Positions 44,406 to 52,640 are shown, counted from the first letter of the stretch. The stretch is 52,640 nt of DNA from an uncultured Acetatifactor sp. (GCA_910583845.1 CAJUAB010000004.1:62255-114894); one strand, 5' to 3'. Made by a program: numbers and translations. Notes: generated from the letters alone by a model not told the origin.

Positions 44406-45668
44406 TCAGCCCTTTCCAGTATCCGCGTCCCGCACGGTAATCCGCGAATTCATGTCATAGTATCCCACTGTGTTCTTATCCGACACAACGGTAATGTTAA
44501 GAGCATCGTACAGACGATGGTAGACCTGGAATTTGTCGCCCTCGTAACCCGTAAGCCCCAGGGAGAGCAGGTACTCTCCCCCCTGTAGGTTCATCTCCTG
44601 GGTAAAGGTGATCTCCTTGACCGATCCCGGCTCCCCGCTGTCCAGATACGCCTTTTCCACCATAGTATTAGTGCCGGTGATCTCCACGCCGATAATGTTC
44701 TTCACGGAATAGGCAAAAATCGGGGACGGAATGCGCTCATAAAAAGCCACTTTCATGTGGATGGAGAAAACCGTTCCCTTCATGATGGCGTTGGCCCGTA
44801 TTCCCCGCTCGTCTGTCAGATACACTTCCAGTATCTCCGCCTGGTGCGTTCCGTATTCCAGGAGTTCAGGATTCTGCCCCGCTTCCGGGCCGCCTTGCCC
44901 CGCGTTCTCCCCCTCCTCATACTGCCCCACCAGCACCTGCTTATAGGCGTCTATCATCTTCTTGGGGGTGCCCTCCCCCAGCAGCACACCCTGGTTCAGC
45001 AGGTATACTCTGTCACAATATTTGCTGACGCTGCTGAGATCATGACTCACAAACACAATGGTCCTGCCCTTTTTTTTGAACTCCTCAAACTTCCGATAGC
45101 ATTTAGCCTGGAAAAAAACATCTCCCACGGACAGGGCCTCATCCACTATGAGGATCTCCGGATCAATATTGATCGCCACGGCAAAAGCCAGCCGCACAAA
45201 CATGCCGCTGGAGTAGGTCTTCACCGGTTGATACACATAGTCCCCGATATCCGCGAACTCCAGTATTTCGGGCAGTTTTTTCTCGATTTCCTCCTCGGAA
45301 AACCCGATCATGGTGCCGTTGAGATACACATTCTCAATGCCGTTGTACTCCGCGTCAAATCCCGCCCCCAGCTCCAGCAGGGCGGATATCCGCCCGTTTA
45401 CCTGCACCTGGCCGGACGTGGGACTCAGCACTCCCGTGATGATTTTCAGAACCGTGGATTTGCCGGAACCGTTGGTTCCGATGATTCCCACCGTCTCCCC
45501 CTGGCGGATCGTCATATTCACATCCCGCAGCGCGTAATGTTCCCGATACTTCTTTCTGGTCAGCCGCAGCGCCTCCTTAAAGCGGTCCGAGGGCTTGTCG
45601 TACAGCTTATATACTTTATTTAAACCAGTGACCTCTATAGCCACCTCTCTGGTATCCTTTTCTCCCAA
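44406..45668 (-). CDS. wzt: Polysaccharide ABC transporter ATPase with C-terminal glycan-binding-type domain
   Basis: ATPase of an ABC-2 polysaccharide exporter, 420 residues. Walker A GTNGSGKST (64-72), signature YSSGMFVRLAFAVA and Walker B ILIVDEALSVGD are intact. After about residue 270 a Wzt-C-type beta-sandwich follows, the domain that reads the capped glycan end in O8/O9a-type systems. The start is a TTG at 45668 with AGAGG upstream; an alternative GTG eight codons later also has a possible site. It follows the permease gene by 165 bp in which I see nothing else. It pairs with the permease and with the methyltransferase-kinase. Confidence 0.93.
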   Translation of the reverse strand: MGEKDTREVAIEVTGLNKVYKLYDKPSDRFKEALRLTRKKYREHYALRDVNMTIRQGETVGIIGTNGSGKSTVLKIITGVLSPTSGQVQVNGRISALLELGAGFDAEYNGIENVYLNGTMIGFSEEEIEKKLPEILEFADIGDYVYQPVKTYSSGMFVRLAFAVAINIDPEILIVDEALSVGDVFFQAKCYRKFEEFKKKGRTIVFVSHDLSSVSKYCDRVYLLNQGVLLGEGTPKKMIDAYKQVLVGQYEEGENAGQGGPEAGQNPELLEYGTHQAEILEVYLTDERGIRANAIMKGTVFSIHMKVAFYERIPSPIFAYSVKNIIGVEITGTNTMVEKAYLDSGEPGSVKEITFTQEMNLQGGEYLLSLGLTGYEGDKFQVYHRLYDALNITVVSDKNTVGYYDMNSRITVRDADTGKG

Positions 45669-45833
45669 ACCTGCCTCTTTCCCGCATAGCCGCAGCCCGT
45701 CAGGCAGACTCCGTTATGCCCGTTTTATCGCGTAAATCCCGTTCCGTATGCGACGCGTCTTTTCAGCCGGTCCCTGATTCCGCGCCCTGTATCCTGAATA
45801 CCGGAATGAGAACTTATGTTTCGTCATATCTGA

Positions 45834-46673
45834 TCAGATCACATCCGCGAAATGCACTTTCAGCTTTTTAAAGATGGCGGCTCCCACAAGAAACAGCCCT
45901 GCTGTCAGTGCCCAGAAATACAGAGTTCCCGGAATATCTTCAAAAAACCAGCGATGTCCGTAAATGGAATCCCGGTAGCCGTTCACGATATACACCAGCG
46001 GGTTCAGTTTCAACAGCGTCACCACCGTATGATTATGAAGGGAGTCCAGGCTCCACAGTATGGGAGTCGCCCATATACCCACCTGTAGGCAGATGGAAAT
46101 AATCTGAGACAGATCCCGGAAAAAAATCACCACGGCGCAGGTGGTATAGGACATGGCCAGCACCAGCAGGAAGAGACATGCGCCGTAATAGAGCACCTGC
46201 ACCAGATACACGCTGGGATAATACCCGTATATACAGCCCAGCAGCACGGCCAGCGCCAGGAAAAACAAATGGCTGAAAGTGGCCGCTATGACCTTGATTA
46301 CAGGCAGGATGCTGATCTTGAAGACCACCTTCTTCACCAAATAGCTGTACTCGATCAGGGACATGGTCCCCTGACTGATGGCCTCGCTGAAAAAGAACCA
46401 GGGGACCAGCCCCGCCGTGATGAACAGCGCGAAAGGAACCTCCACGCCGCTTCGCAGTTCCACCGCCTTGGCACCGAATATCTTGTCAAACACCAGATAA
46501 TACATCAGTACCGTCACAAGCGGCTGGGCAAACCCCCAGATCAACCCCATGTAGGACCCGGCATACCGCTTTTTAAAATCATTCTTGGACAGTTTCCAGA
46601 TCAGTTTCCGGTTCTGCCACAGCTCCGCTGGCAGTTGTACCAGCCTGGAGGCGAACGCTTTTCTTTTTTCCAT
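45834..46673 (-). CDS. wzm: Polysaccharide ABC-2 exporter permease
   Basis: 279-residue membrane subunit of the glycan exporter. It has six predicted membrane segments and an N-terminal amphipathic region ending KLSKNDFKKRYAGSYMGLIWG, the conserved Wzm/TagG opening. The start at 46673 is behind AACAGGAAT. It pairs with the ATPase downstream. Such exporters in Gram-positives normally carry teichoic acids or rhamnan; the rml genes in this operon favour a rhamnose-containing glycan. Confidence 0.93.
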   Translation of the reverse strand: MEKRKAFASRLVQLPAELWQNRKLIWKLSKNDFKKRYAGSYMGLIWGFAQPLVTVLMYYLVFDKIFGAKAVELRSGVEVPFALFITAGLVPWFFFSEAISQGTMSLIEYSYLVKKVVFKISILPVIKVIAATFSHLFFLALAVLLGCIYGYYPSVYLVQVLYYGACLFLLVLAMSYTTCAVVIFFRDLSQIISICLQVGIWATPILWSLDSLHNHTVVTLLKLNPLVYIVNGYRDSIYGHRWFFEDIPGTLYFWALTAGLFLVGAAIFKKLKVHFADVI

Positions 46674-46685
46674 AAGTAATTCCTG

Positions 46686-47249
46686 TTACCTTCCGTATTC
46701 TTCCACATAGGCAGACAGTCCGCCCCACTTGGTATCCCTCTCCGAGAGGGTCAGTTCCATCCCCTCCGGTATCGGCCACTGCACCCCGATTTCCGGATCG
46801 TCATATTTCAGGCCACCCTCATCGCCGGGGTGGTAGAACTCCGAGCATTTATAGCAGAATTCCGCGTATTCCGACAGCACGAGAAAACCGTGGGCAAATC
46901 CTTTGGGCACATAGAACTGCTTCATGTTTTCCGCGGTAAGCAGCTCTCCATGCCACTGTCCGAAGGTGGGAGAGCCCTTGCGCAAGTCCACCGCCACATC
47001 AAATACCTCCCCTTTGATCACCCGGACCAGCTTGTCCTGCGGATACTGAATCTGGAAATGCAGCCCCCGCAGCACGCCTTTTTTGGACGCCGACTGATTG
47101 TCCTGCACAAACTCCACATCAATGCCCGCCGCCTTATAGTCGTTGTAGTTATATGTCTCCACAAAATATCCTCTGGCATCCCCAAACACGGTGGGGGTAA
47201 TCACCTTCAAACCTTCAATCCCGCATGTCTCCACTGTAATTTTTCCCAT
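46686..47249 (-). CDS. rfbC: dTDP-4-dehydrorhamnose 3,5-epimerase
   Basis: Third step of dTDP-L-rhamnose synthesis. It is 187 residues, the normal length. The cupin fold has GVLRGLHFQ with the catalytic histidine, YFVETYN at the N-terminus, and the FYVPKGFAHGF stretch of the active site. The start at 47249 is behind AAAGGGATAAAGGAA. The 240-bp gap upstream of it holds the 103-bp repeat array. RmlD, the final reductase, is not in this window. Confidence 0.96.
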   Translation of the reverse strand: MGKITVETCGIEGLKVITPTVFGDARGYFVETYNYNDYKAAGIDVEFVQDNQSASKKGVLRGLHFQIQYPQDKLVRVIKGEVFDVAVDLRKGSPTFGQWHGELLTAENMKQFYVPKGFAHGFLVLSEYAEFCYKCSEFYHPGDEGGLKYDDPEIGVQWPIPEGMELTLSERDTKWGGLSAYVEEYGR

Positions 47250-47270
47250 TTCCTTTATCCCTTTCTTATT

Positions 47271-47493
47271 TAGAGTTCCGTCTCTACTCTCCAGTACCCT
47301 TTCCGGGGAACCATTTTCCGCTGCACAGAGCGCATCTGAAAATCGTTCCGGGTACTTCCGTTCCGAGACTGTTTAGAGTTCCGTCTCTACTCTCCAGTAC
47401 CCTTTCCGGGGAACCATTTTCCGCTGCACAGAGCGCATCTGAAAATCGTTCCGGGTACTTCCGTTCCGAGACTGTTTAGAGTTCCGTCTCTAC
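47271..47493 (-). repeat. 103-bp tandem palindromic repeat array, locus B
   Basis: Two identical 103-bp units (47271-47373, 47374-47476) plus a 17-nt partial third copy (47477-47493) that overlaps the lysozyme gene stop. Each unit folds into a hairpin with arms agtaccc/gggtact and an inner attttc/gaaaat pairing, with an outer gtctc/gagac pair. The same layout, with compensating base changes, occurs at 27371-27508. Confidence 0.85.
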
Positions 47494-48764
47494 CTGCCCA
47501 TATAACTGATATTCATATCCACATTGCCCTCAATGCCGTCGACTGTGCCCTTGGAGGTATATTGCCACATATTGTAGTAGCCGTCATACAGAGGAGCGCT
47601 GCGGTATTCCGCGAGCCAGATACAATAGTTTTCCAGCTTACTTACGTCTACCCGGTTGTAATACCAGTTTCTGCTGGCGTACACGCCGGCCTCTCCGCCC
47701 GCGTTCTCCACTGTGCGGCAGAAAGCGTCGCACACCAGCGTCCGCTCCTCCACCGACAGCAGATCCGCCCGGCCATTTCCCCCTGCGCCCTCGGTGTCAA
47801 TGAAAATCGGATAATCCAGGCTGTACTCCCGCACCAGCTCCAGCACCATGGAGGCCTCTTCCACCGCCTCCACCTCATTGATGGCCTGGGTAAAAAAGTA
47901 CACGCCCACTTTCACGCCCGCCATGGTTGCCCCCTTGATATTGTCCTCAAAATAAGGGTCCACCACCAGACTGCCCATGGATGAGCCTCTGTAGCCTGCC
48001 CGGATAATGGCAAAATCCACCCCGGCCTCCTTGACCTTCTCCCAGTCGATCTCCCGGTTCCACTTGGAGACATCTATCCCTACCGCAGTATTGGAAGTAG
48101 GCGTCTGGAGCTTCTTAATCTCCGATTTGTCGCTGTCTTCCTCCGCGTTCTGAACACCTGTATCCTCCGCCTCGGCGTCGATGTCCTCCTCCGTCTTCAT
48201 CAGCAGCGAGATATCCTCTATAAACACATATTCCACCTTATCCTTGACCTGCACTCTCGTGGGGTTGACAGGCACTTTATATCCCTCGATCTCCTGTAGG
48301 CTCACATAATACTCCCCGGAATTAAGCCCGCCAATGTATAGTACGCCGTCCTGGTCCAGGTCCTTATACTCTCCCTGGTCCCCCAGTTCCACGATGAAGC
48401 TCTGGCCTTTTACAGGCTCTCCCTCGTAATTCACCACCTGCACCCGCAGATCCCGTTCCACGGAGGTGATCACCAGAGACAGCCTGCTTTGCTCTTCCAG
48501 CTTCTGTTCCAGCCAGGTATTTTCCTCCGGGTCAAAAAATGTGGCATCCTGTAAAAAGCCGGACAGATCGTCCCCGATCCGCTGGCCATACTCATCATAA
48601 GTAATTTCCTGCGTCTGCGACCTGGGCGTGGCTGTGGGCTGCCCGGCGCCCTGGCCTCCCCCACGGGACGGCTCCTCTCTGTTGGCATAGAGTACCAGCA
48701 GCGCAGCCAGCGCGATCACACCCATGGAGGCCAGAATGCAGTGACGTTTCAGTCTAGAGTCCAT
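47490..48764 (-). CDS. Membrane-anchored GH25 lysozyme
   Basis: Cuts peptidoglycan between MurNAc and GlcNAc. It has 424 residues. One N-terminal membrane segment (about 10-27) is followed by a Thr/Gln linker, an SpaA/Cna-like beta domain (about 75-190, GEPVKGQSFIVEL) and an acidic spacer. The C-terminal GH25 domain runs from GIDVSKWN to the end, with the catalytic acid pair in FIDTEG. The ATG at 48764 follows GAGG and overlaps the rfbA stop by 11 bp. A muralytic enzyme coupled to a glycan operon may open the wall for export or attachment. It is a paralog of the gene at 51141. Confidence 0.92.
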   Translation of the reverse strand: MDSRLKRHCILASMGVIALAALLVLYANREEPSRGGGQGAGQPTATPRSQTQEITYDEYGQRIGDDLSGFLQDATFFDPEENTWLEQKLEEQSRLSLVITSVERDLRVQVVNYEGEPVKGQSFIVELGDQGEYKDLDQDGVLYIGGLNSGEYYVSLQEIEGYKVPVNPTRVQVKDKVEYVFIEDISLLMKTEEDIDAEAEDTGVQNAEEDSDKSEIKKLQTPTSNTAVGIDVSKWNREIDWEKVKEAGVDFAIIRAGYRGSSMGSLVVDPYFEDNIKGATMAGVKVGVYFFTQAINEVEAVEEASMVLELVREYSLDYPIFIDTEGAGGNGRADLLSVEERTLVCDAFCRTVENAGGEAGVYASRNWYYNRVDVSKLENYCIWLAEYRSAPLYDGYYNMWQYTSKGTVDGIEGNVDMNISYMGR

Positions 48765-49623
48765 TTGCTACCTCAGTCAGATATTTGCCGTAGTTGGTCT
48801 TCATCAGAGGCTCCGCCAATCTCAGCAGCTGTTCCCTGTCGATAAAGCCTCTCTTGTAAGCGATCTCCTCAATACAGGAAATATACAATCCCTGGCGTTT
48901 CTGAAACGCCGCCACGAAATCCGCCGCATCCAGCAGGGCGTCATGGTTGCCTGTATCCAGCCAGGCAAAGCCCCGGCCCAGAGTCTCCACCATCAGCGTA
49001 CCCCGGCGCAGATACTCGTTGTTGATGCTGGTGATCTCAATCTCCCCCCGGGCGGAGGGCTTGACATTTCTGGCGATCTCCACCACTTCGTTATCATAAA
49101 AATACAGGCCGGGCACCGCGTAGTTGCTCTTGGGATTCTCCGGCTTCTCCTCGATGGACAGCGCTTTTCCTTCTGCGTCAAACTCCACCACACCGTACTC
49201 TCTGGGGTCTCGCACATAATAGCCGAAGATGGTGGCGCCGCTCTCCCTGGATGCCGCTTCCCGCAGTACCCTTGAAAAACTCTGGCCGTAGAAAATATTA
49301 TCTCCCAGCACCAACGCCACCCGGTCGCTTCCGATAAAATCCGCCCCGATGATAAACGCGTCCGCCAACCCTCTGGGAGTCTCCTGCACCGCATAGCAAA
49401 ACTCCATGCCCAGCTGATGCCCGTCCTCCAGAAGCTCCTCAAAGACCGGCAGATCCCTGGGCGTGGAGATAATCAGCACCTCCCGGATTCCCGCCAGCAT
49501 CAGAGTGGACAGGGGATAATAGATCATGGGCTTGTCATAAACCGGCATAATCTGTTTGCTGATGGCCTTTGTCAACGGATACAATCTTGTGCCGGACCCT
49601 CCGGCTAAAATAATACCTTTCAT
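48754..49623 (-). CDS. rfbA: Glucose-1-phosphate thymidylyltransferase
   Basis: First step of dTDP-L-rhamnose synthesis from glucose-1-P and dTTP. It has 289 residues from the ATG at 49623 behind CAGGAGAAAG; a longer open frame upstream is not coding. Motifs are GGSGTRLYPLT (nucleotide binding), KQIMPVYDKPMIYYPLS and EEKPENPKSNYAVPG. Gene order is rmlB-rmlA-GH25-rmlC. The 170-bp gap before it has a hairpin (gggattgcc/ggcaatccc) and no clear promoter. Confidence 0.97.
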   Translation of the reverse strand: MKGIILAGGSGTRLYPLTKAISKQIMPVYDKPMIYYPLSTLMLAGIREVLIISTPRDLPVFEELLEDGHQLGMEFCYAVQETPRGLADAFIIGADFIGSDRVALVLGDNIFYGQSFSRVLREAASRESGATIFGYYVRDPREYGVVEFDAEGKALSIEEKPENPKSNYAVPGLYFYDNEVVEIARNVKPSARGEIEITSINNEYLRRGTLMVETLGRGFAWLDTGNHDALLDAADFVAAFQKRQGLYISCIEEIAYKRGFIDREQLLRLAEPLMKTNYGKYLTEVANGL

Positions 49624-49752
49624 ATTCGCTTTCTCCTGATCCTGATTTCGCAATTCGTCCGCGGACGTACACTCGACTGCATTGACCCCATGGATGGACA
49701 CGCCTGCGGAGGACATATTGTTCAAAGTATCCCGCAATTTAAACGCACCGAA

Positions 49753-49780
49753 GGGATTGCCACATTTCTGCGGCAATCCC
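49753..49780 (-). terminator. Hairpin between rfbB and rfbA
   Basis: Perfect 9-bp stem gggattgcc/ggcaatccc with a 10-nt loop, 13 bp after the rfbB stop. No U-run follows; probably a partial stop or RNA-stability element. Confidence 0.45.
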
Positions 49781-49793
49781 CTGGTCAAAACCT

Positions 49794-50876
49794 TTATTTT
49801 TCATACATCTCCGTGTAATATTTCTGATAGTCTCCGCTGGTCACATTCTTCATCCATTCCTCATGCTCGAAAAACCATGCGATCGTCTTCCTGATTCCCT
49901 CTTTGAACATGGTCTCAGGATACCAGCCGATCTCGGCCTTTATTTTATCCGGAGCGATGGCGTACCGCCTGTCATGCCCCTTCCGGTCCTCCACATAGGA
50001 GATCAGATCCTTGCTCACCAGACTCTTGCGGGGATCGCCCTCCGGCAGCATCTCCTGCAAGGTTTCGATGATGATGTTGATGATCTCTATATTCTGCTTC
50101 TCGTTGTGGCCTCCGATATTGTAAGTCTCAAACAGCCTGCCCTGCTCCTGTACCATGTCGATGGCTTTGGCATGGTCTTCCACATAGAGCCAGTCCCGCA
50201 CATTTTTACCGTCCCCGTACACCGGCAGCTTTTTGCCTTGCAGCGCGTTGTTGATAATCAGCGGGATCAGCTTCTCCGGGAACTGATACGGACCGTAATT
50301 GTTGGAGCAATTGGTGATGTTGGCTGGGAAATGGTAGGTGTCCATATATGCCTTCACCAGCATGTCCGAGCTGGCCTTGCTGGCCGAGTAGGGACTGTGG
50401 GGAGCATATGGAGTGGTCTCGTAAAAGAAGGCATTGTCATCGTCCGGCAGCGAGCCATATACTTCGTCGGTGGAGACATGCAGGAACTTTTTCCCCTCTT
50501 TATAGCTGCCATCCGGCTGTTCCCAGGCTTCTCTGGCGCAGTTGAGCATCACCGCCGTGCCCAGCACATTGGTCTGAATAAAGACCTCCGGATTGCGGAT
50601 GCTCCGGTCAACATGGCTCTCCGCGGCAAAATGTACCACCCTGTCAATATCGTTTTCGGTAAAAATCCTGCGGATGGCCTCCTTGTCACAGATATCCGCT
50701 TTTACAAAGCTGTAATTCTCACGCTCCTCCACACCCTTCAGGTTTTCCAGATTGCCTGCGTAAGTCAGAGCATCCACATTGATGATGCGGATTTCATCCC
50801 CATACTTTTTAAACATGTAGTGAATATAGTTGGAGCCGATAAACCCGGCGCCGCCTGTTACCAAATAAGTTCTCAT
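49794..50876 (-). CDS. rfbB: dTDP-glucose 4,6-dehydratase
   Basis: Second step of dTDP-L-rhamnose synthesis. It is 360 residues, an extended short-chain dehydrogenase. The NAD site TGGAGFIGSNYIHY opens the protein. STDEVYG and the catalytic YSASK are present, and the active-site DE pair lies in the STDEVYG stretch. The start at 50876 is behind AGGAAGGTG. It is the first gene of the long operon running to 38165. Confidence 0.97.
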   Translation of the reverse strand: MRTYLVTGGAGFIGSNYIHYMFKKYGDEIRIINVDALTYAGNLENLKGVEERENYSFVKADICDKEAIRRIFTENDIDRVVHFAAESHVDRSIRNPEVFIQTNVLGTAVMLNCAREAWEQPDGSYKEGKKFLHVSTDEVYGSLPDDDNAFFYETTPYAPHSPYSASKASSDMLVKAYMDTYHFPANITNCSNNYGPYQFPEKLIPLIINNALQGKKLPVYGDGKNVRDWLYVEDHAKAIDMVQEQGRLFETYNIGGHNEKQNIEIINIIIETLQEMLPEGDPRKSLVSKDLISYVEDRKGHDRRYAIAPDKIKAEIGWYPETMFKEGIRKTIAWFFEHEEWMKNVTSGDYQKYYTEMYEK

Positions 50877-50953
50877 TTTTTACACCTTCCTGTTCATTTT
50901 TTACGCCATCAACATGATTTCGTGCTCTCCGGCGCATCTCCCTCCACAATAGC

Positions 50954-51072
50954 GGAATACGAAACATTTTTCGTTTGTGTCAAATGGGGGCCTGCGCATG
51001 ATACGGATGACCATCCGGCCATTTTCTGCTTCCAGCAAGAATCATTGTACCATACATTTCCATTTTGTACAA
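50954..51072 (-). promoter_or_regulatory. Two candidate promoters of the rhamnose/polysaccharide operon
   Basis: P1: TTGTAC (51067-51072) and TACAAT (51044-51049), 17 bp apart, leader about 160 nt. P2: perfect TTGACA (50978-50983) and TATTCC (50954-50959), 18 bp apart, with an inverted repeat cgaaacatttttcg in its spacer. Dual promoters fit an operon of nine genes. Confidence 0.6.
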
Positions 51073-51140
51073 CTATAAGCATCAGACTTACCAGGAACCT
51101 GCCCCGGATAAGAGAAGCCAGAAGTCCGTGAATCAGATGC

Positions 51141-52640
51141 CTAATACCCCAGATAGCTCAGATTCAGGTCCACGTCGCCGGTAATGCCGCTGACCTTGCC
51201 CGTGGACTTATACTGCCACAGATCATACCGACCGGTATAAGTAGGCGCGGAGATGTACTGGGCAAGCCAGATTTTGTACGCTCCCAGCTGGCTTGTGTCA
51301 ATCTTCTCGGTAAGCCAGGTTTTATTAGCATAGATGCCCGCCGTATATCCTCCATTCTGTATGGTCTGGCAGAATGCCTTGCACACCTCTGTGCGGGTTT
51401 CCACGCTGATCGCGTCCGCTCTGCCGCCGCTGGGTTCCACATCCAGAAACACGGGGTAGGATATCCGATAGTTTCTGATCAGCTCCAGCACCATGGATGC
51501 CTCTTCCACCGCCTCCACTTTGTCGATGGCCTGTGTAAAAAAGTATACACCCACTTTCAGTCCGACATCTGTAGCCCCTTTGATATTATTCTGAAACATG
51601 GGGTCCACGATCAGAGTTCCTTGAGATGACCCTCGGTATCCGCACCGGATAATGACATAGGACACGCCGGAGTTCTTCACCGCGTTCCAGTCAATTGTAC
51701 CGTTCCACCTCGACACATCAATGCCCATGGTGCCAGAACCCACTGTCAGCGCTCCGTCACTGGCAAAATGATACTTCACCCCCTGTATGACCTGCTCGCC
51801 CGTCACCACATTGCCGTTCAGGTCAAAATATTTCACTACGCCTCCTATAGTCTGCCATCCGGTGTATTTAGCTTCCCCTTTTTTAAAAAACTTATCAAAA
51901 ACATAGTAGTCCGCATAGAAGGCCTGACGGTAATTGTTGTTCTCCTGCACATACAGTTCGTTGCCGTCCCTGTCCTTGAGGGGCGTGGTTCTGTTTTCCC
52001 TGGGGTCCTGCTTCACAGTCACCGTACAAGTCGCTGAGACCGTGTTATCGTTCACCCCGTATCTTACCGTTATATTGGCAGTTCCCGCTCCCAGGCCGGT
52101 GACAGTTATGTTCCGGCCAGATATCTCCGCTCTGGCCACATTTGTATCGGAGGATTCCACTGTCAGCACGTCTGTGTCAAACCCGTTCTCCAGAATAGCC
52201 GTAAGGCTTATGCTTGCTCCCGCGTATACAAGTTCGGTAGCTTTATCCAGTGTGAGTTTTCTGTCAAAAGCGGATACGGTCACTCTGCAGGACGCCGTGA
52301 GCCCGTTTACCACATTTCCCATATTGTCCACGCCGCTGGCGGAATAGGAGATCAGTACCGGCTGCCGGGCAGCGGCCACTGCCGTCACAGTTCCGTTATT
52401 GTCTACAATAACCGATGCCGGATCACTGCTGGTCCAGCTGATGGTTTGAAGTGTCACTCCTTCACAGAACACCGTGGCGGCAAACTGCTCTCCCACCGCC
52501 AATGTCATACTTTCAGGTACAATTTTTCCCACATATGTCACAGGAGCGGGGGTGGGGGTGGGGGGCAGAGCCGGTGGTTCCGTGGGCTGAGCCGGCGGTT
52601 CCGTGGCCGGGGGCTCCGTGGGCTGAACCGGCGGTTCCGT
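51141..52640 (-). CDS. GH25 lysozyme with Big_2-type repeats, 5' end beyond the window
   Basis: Secreted peptidoglycan hydrolase, partial. The visible N-terminal part is a Pro/Thr-rich linker encoded at 52542-52640 (TEPPAQP-type repeats), so translation begins outside the window. The GTG at 52541 is an internal codon, not the start. Two Big_2-like beta domains (VGKIVPESMTLAVGEQ and KLTLDKATELVYAGAS) follow, then a cell-wall-binding-type stretch (GWQTIGGVVKYFDLNGNVV). The C-terminal GH25 domain begins GIDVSRWN and has its acid pair in FLDVEPSGG. It closely resembles the lysozyme at 47490 over the catalytic domain. Confidence 0.9.
   Translation of the reverse strand, partial: TEPPVQPTEPPATEPPAQPTEPPALPPTPTPAPVTYVGKIVPESMTLAVGEQFAATVFCEGVTLQTISWTSSDPASVIVDNNGTVTAVAAARQPVLISYSASGVDNMGNVVNGLTASCRVTVSAFDRKLTLDKATELVYAGASISLTAILENGFDTDVLTVESSDTNVARAEISGRNITVTGLGAGTANITVRYGVNDNTVSATCTVTVKQDPRENRTTPLKDRDGNELYVQENNNYRQAFYADYYVFDKFFKKGEAKYTGWQTIGGVVKYFDLNGNVVTGEQVIQGVKYHFASDGALTVGSGTMGIDVSRWNGTIDWNAVKNSGVSYVIIRCGYRGSSQGTLIVDPMFQNNIKGATDVGLKVGVYFFTQAIDKVEAVEEASMVLELIRNYRISYPVFLDVEPSGGRADAISVETRTEVCKAFCQTIQNGGYTAGIYANKTWLTEKIDTSQLGAYKIWLAQYISAPTYTGRYDLWQYKSTGKVSGITGDVDLNLSYLGY

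Noticed and set aside
47271..47493. Tandem 103-bp repeats as an insertion sequence or CRISPR
   Set aside because: No transposase, no spacers and no terminal inverted repeats of an IS type; treated as a palindromic repeat family.

Overview
The window looks like a chromosomal segment of a Gram-positive Clostridia species, most likely a GC-rich member of the Lachnospiraceae. This is inferred from strong AGGAGG-type ribosome binding sites, a LytR-CpsA-Psr attachment protein, the YesM/YesN plus LplB/YtcP-type sugar transport module, an RsgI-type anti-sigma factor and a dlt-like operon. Every gene I can support lies on the minus strand, so transcription runs from high to low coordinates. The long plus-strand reading frames are shadows. 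No rRNA, tRNA, CRISPR array, IS element or prophage was seen.

Layout, left to right: (1) 60-6176: a divergent ClpX, an HtrA-type membrane serine protease, GlmS and a GT2 glycosyltransferase. (2) 6272-11482: surface polysaccharide genes, namely an LCP ligase, a polyprenyl-phosphate sugar transferase and two GT2 enzymes. (3) 11550-13811: a small AT-richer orphan gene and a phosphohexomutase. (4) 13983-23453: a carbohydrate module with a chemoreceptor, sensor kinase YesM and regulator YesN, then (after a terminator and new promoter) a solute-binding lipoprotein and two permeases. (5) 23839-31527: a seven-gene dlt-like operon (Ig-repeat transglutaminase, Asp/Glu-type racemase, amino-acid adenylating enzyme, carrier protein, MBOAT transferase, SGNH-like protein with Cys in the nucleophile position, small lipoprotein). 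(6) 31713-33605: an IbrA/IbrB-like PP-loop ATPase and ParB-domain pair. (7) 33809-35685: an ECF sigma factor, an RsgI-type anti-sigma factor and a Cys-rich secreted repeat protein. (8) 35800-37956: an unusual large solute-binding-like lipoprotein. (9) 38165-50876: one long polysaccharide operon, rmlB-rmlA-GH25 lysozyme-rmlC-wzm-wzt-methyltransferase/kinase fusion-two large glycosyltransferases. (10) 51141 to the right edge: a second GH25 lysozyme with a Pro-rich linker, truncated by the window.

Regions 1, 2 and 9 together describe synthesis and export of rhamnose-containing surface glycan(s). Rhamnose donor synthesis (RmlA, B, C; RmlD is not here), GlcN-6-P synthesis (GlmS), glycan priming, chain building, ABC export and LCP attachment to peptidoglycan are all represented. 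The methyltransferase-kinase fusion next to a Wzt with a C-terminal glycan-binding-type domain resembles the WbdD/Wzt chain-termination logic of Gram-negative O-antigens, which is unexpected here. Region 5 looks like a machine that activates an amino acid other than, or in addition to, D-alanine and moves it across the membrane onto a surface polymer.

Two intergenic sites in unrelated operons (27371-27508 and 47271-47493) carry related palindromic repeat units. Their three stems are preserved by compensatory base changes, which suggests a structured and possibly mobile or regulatory RNA/DNA element.
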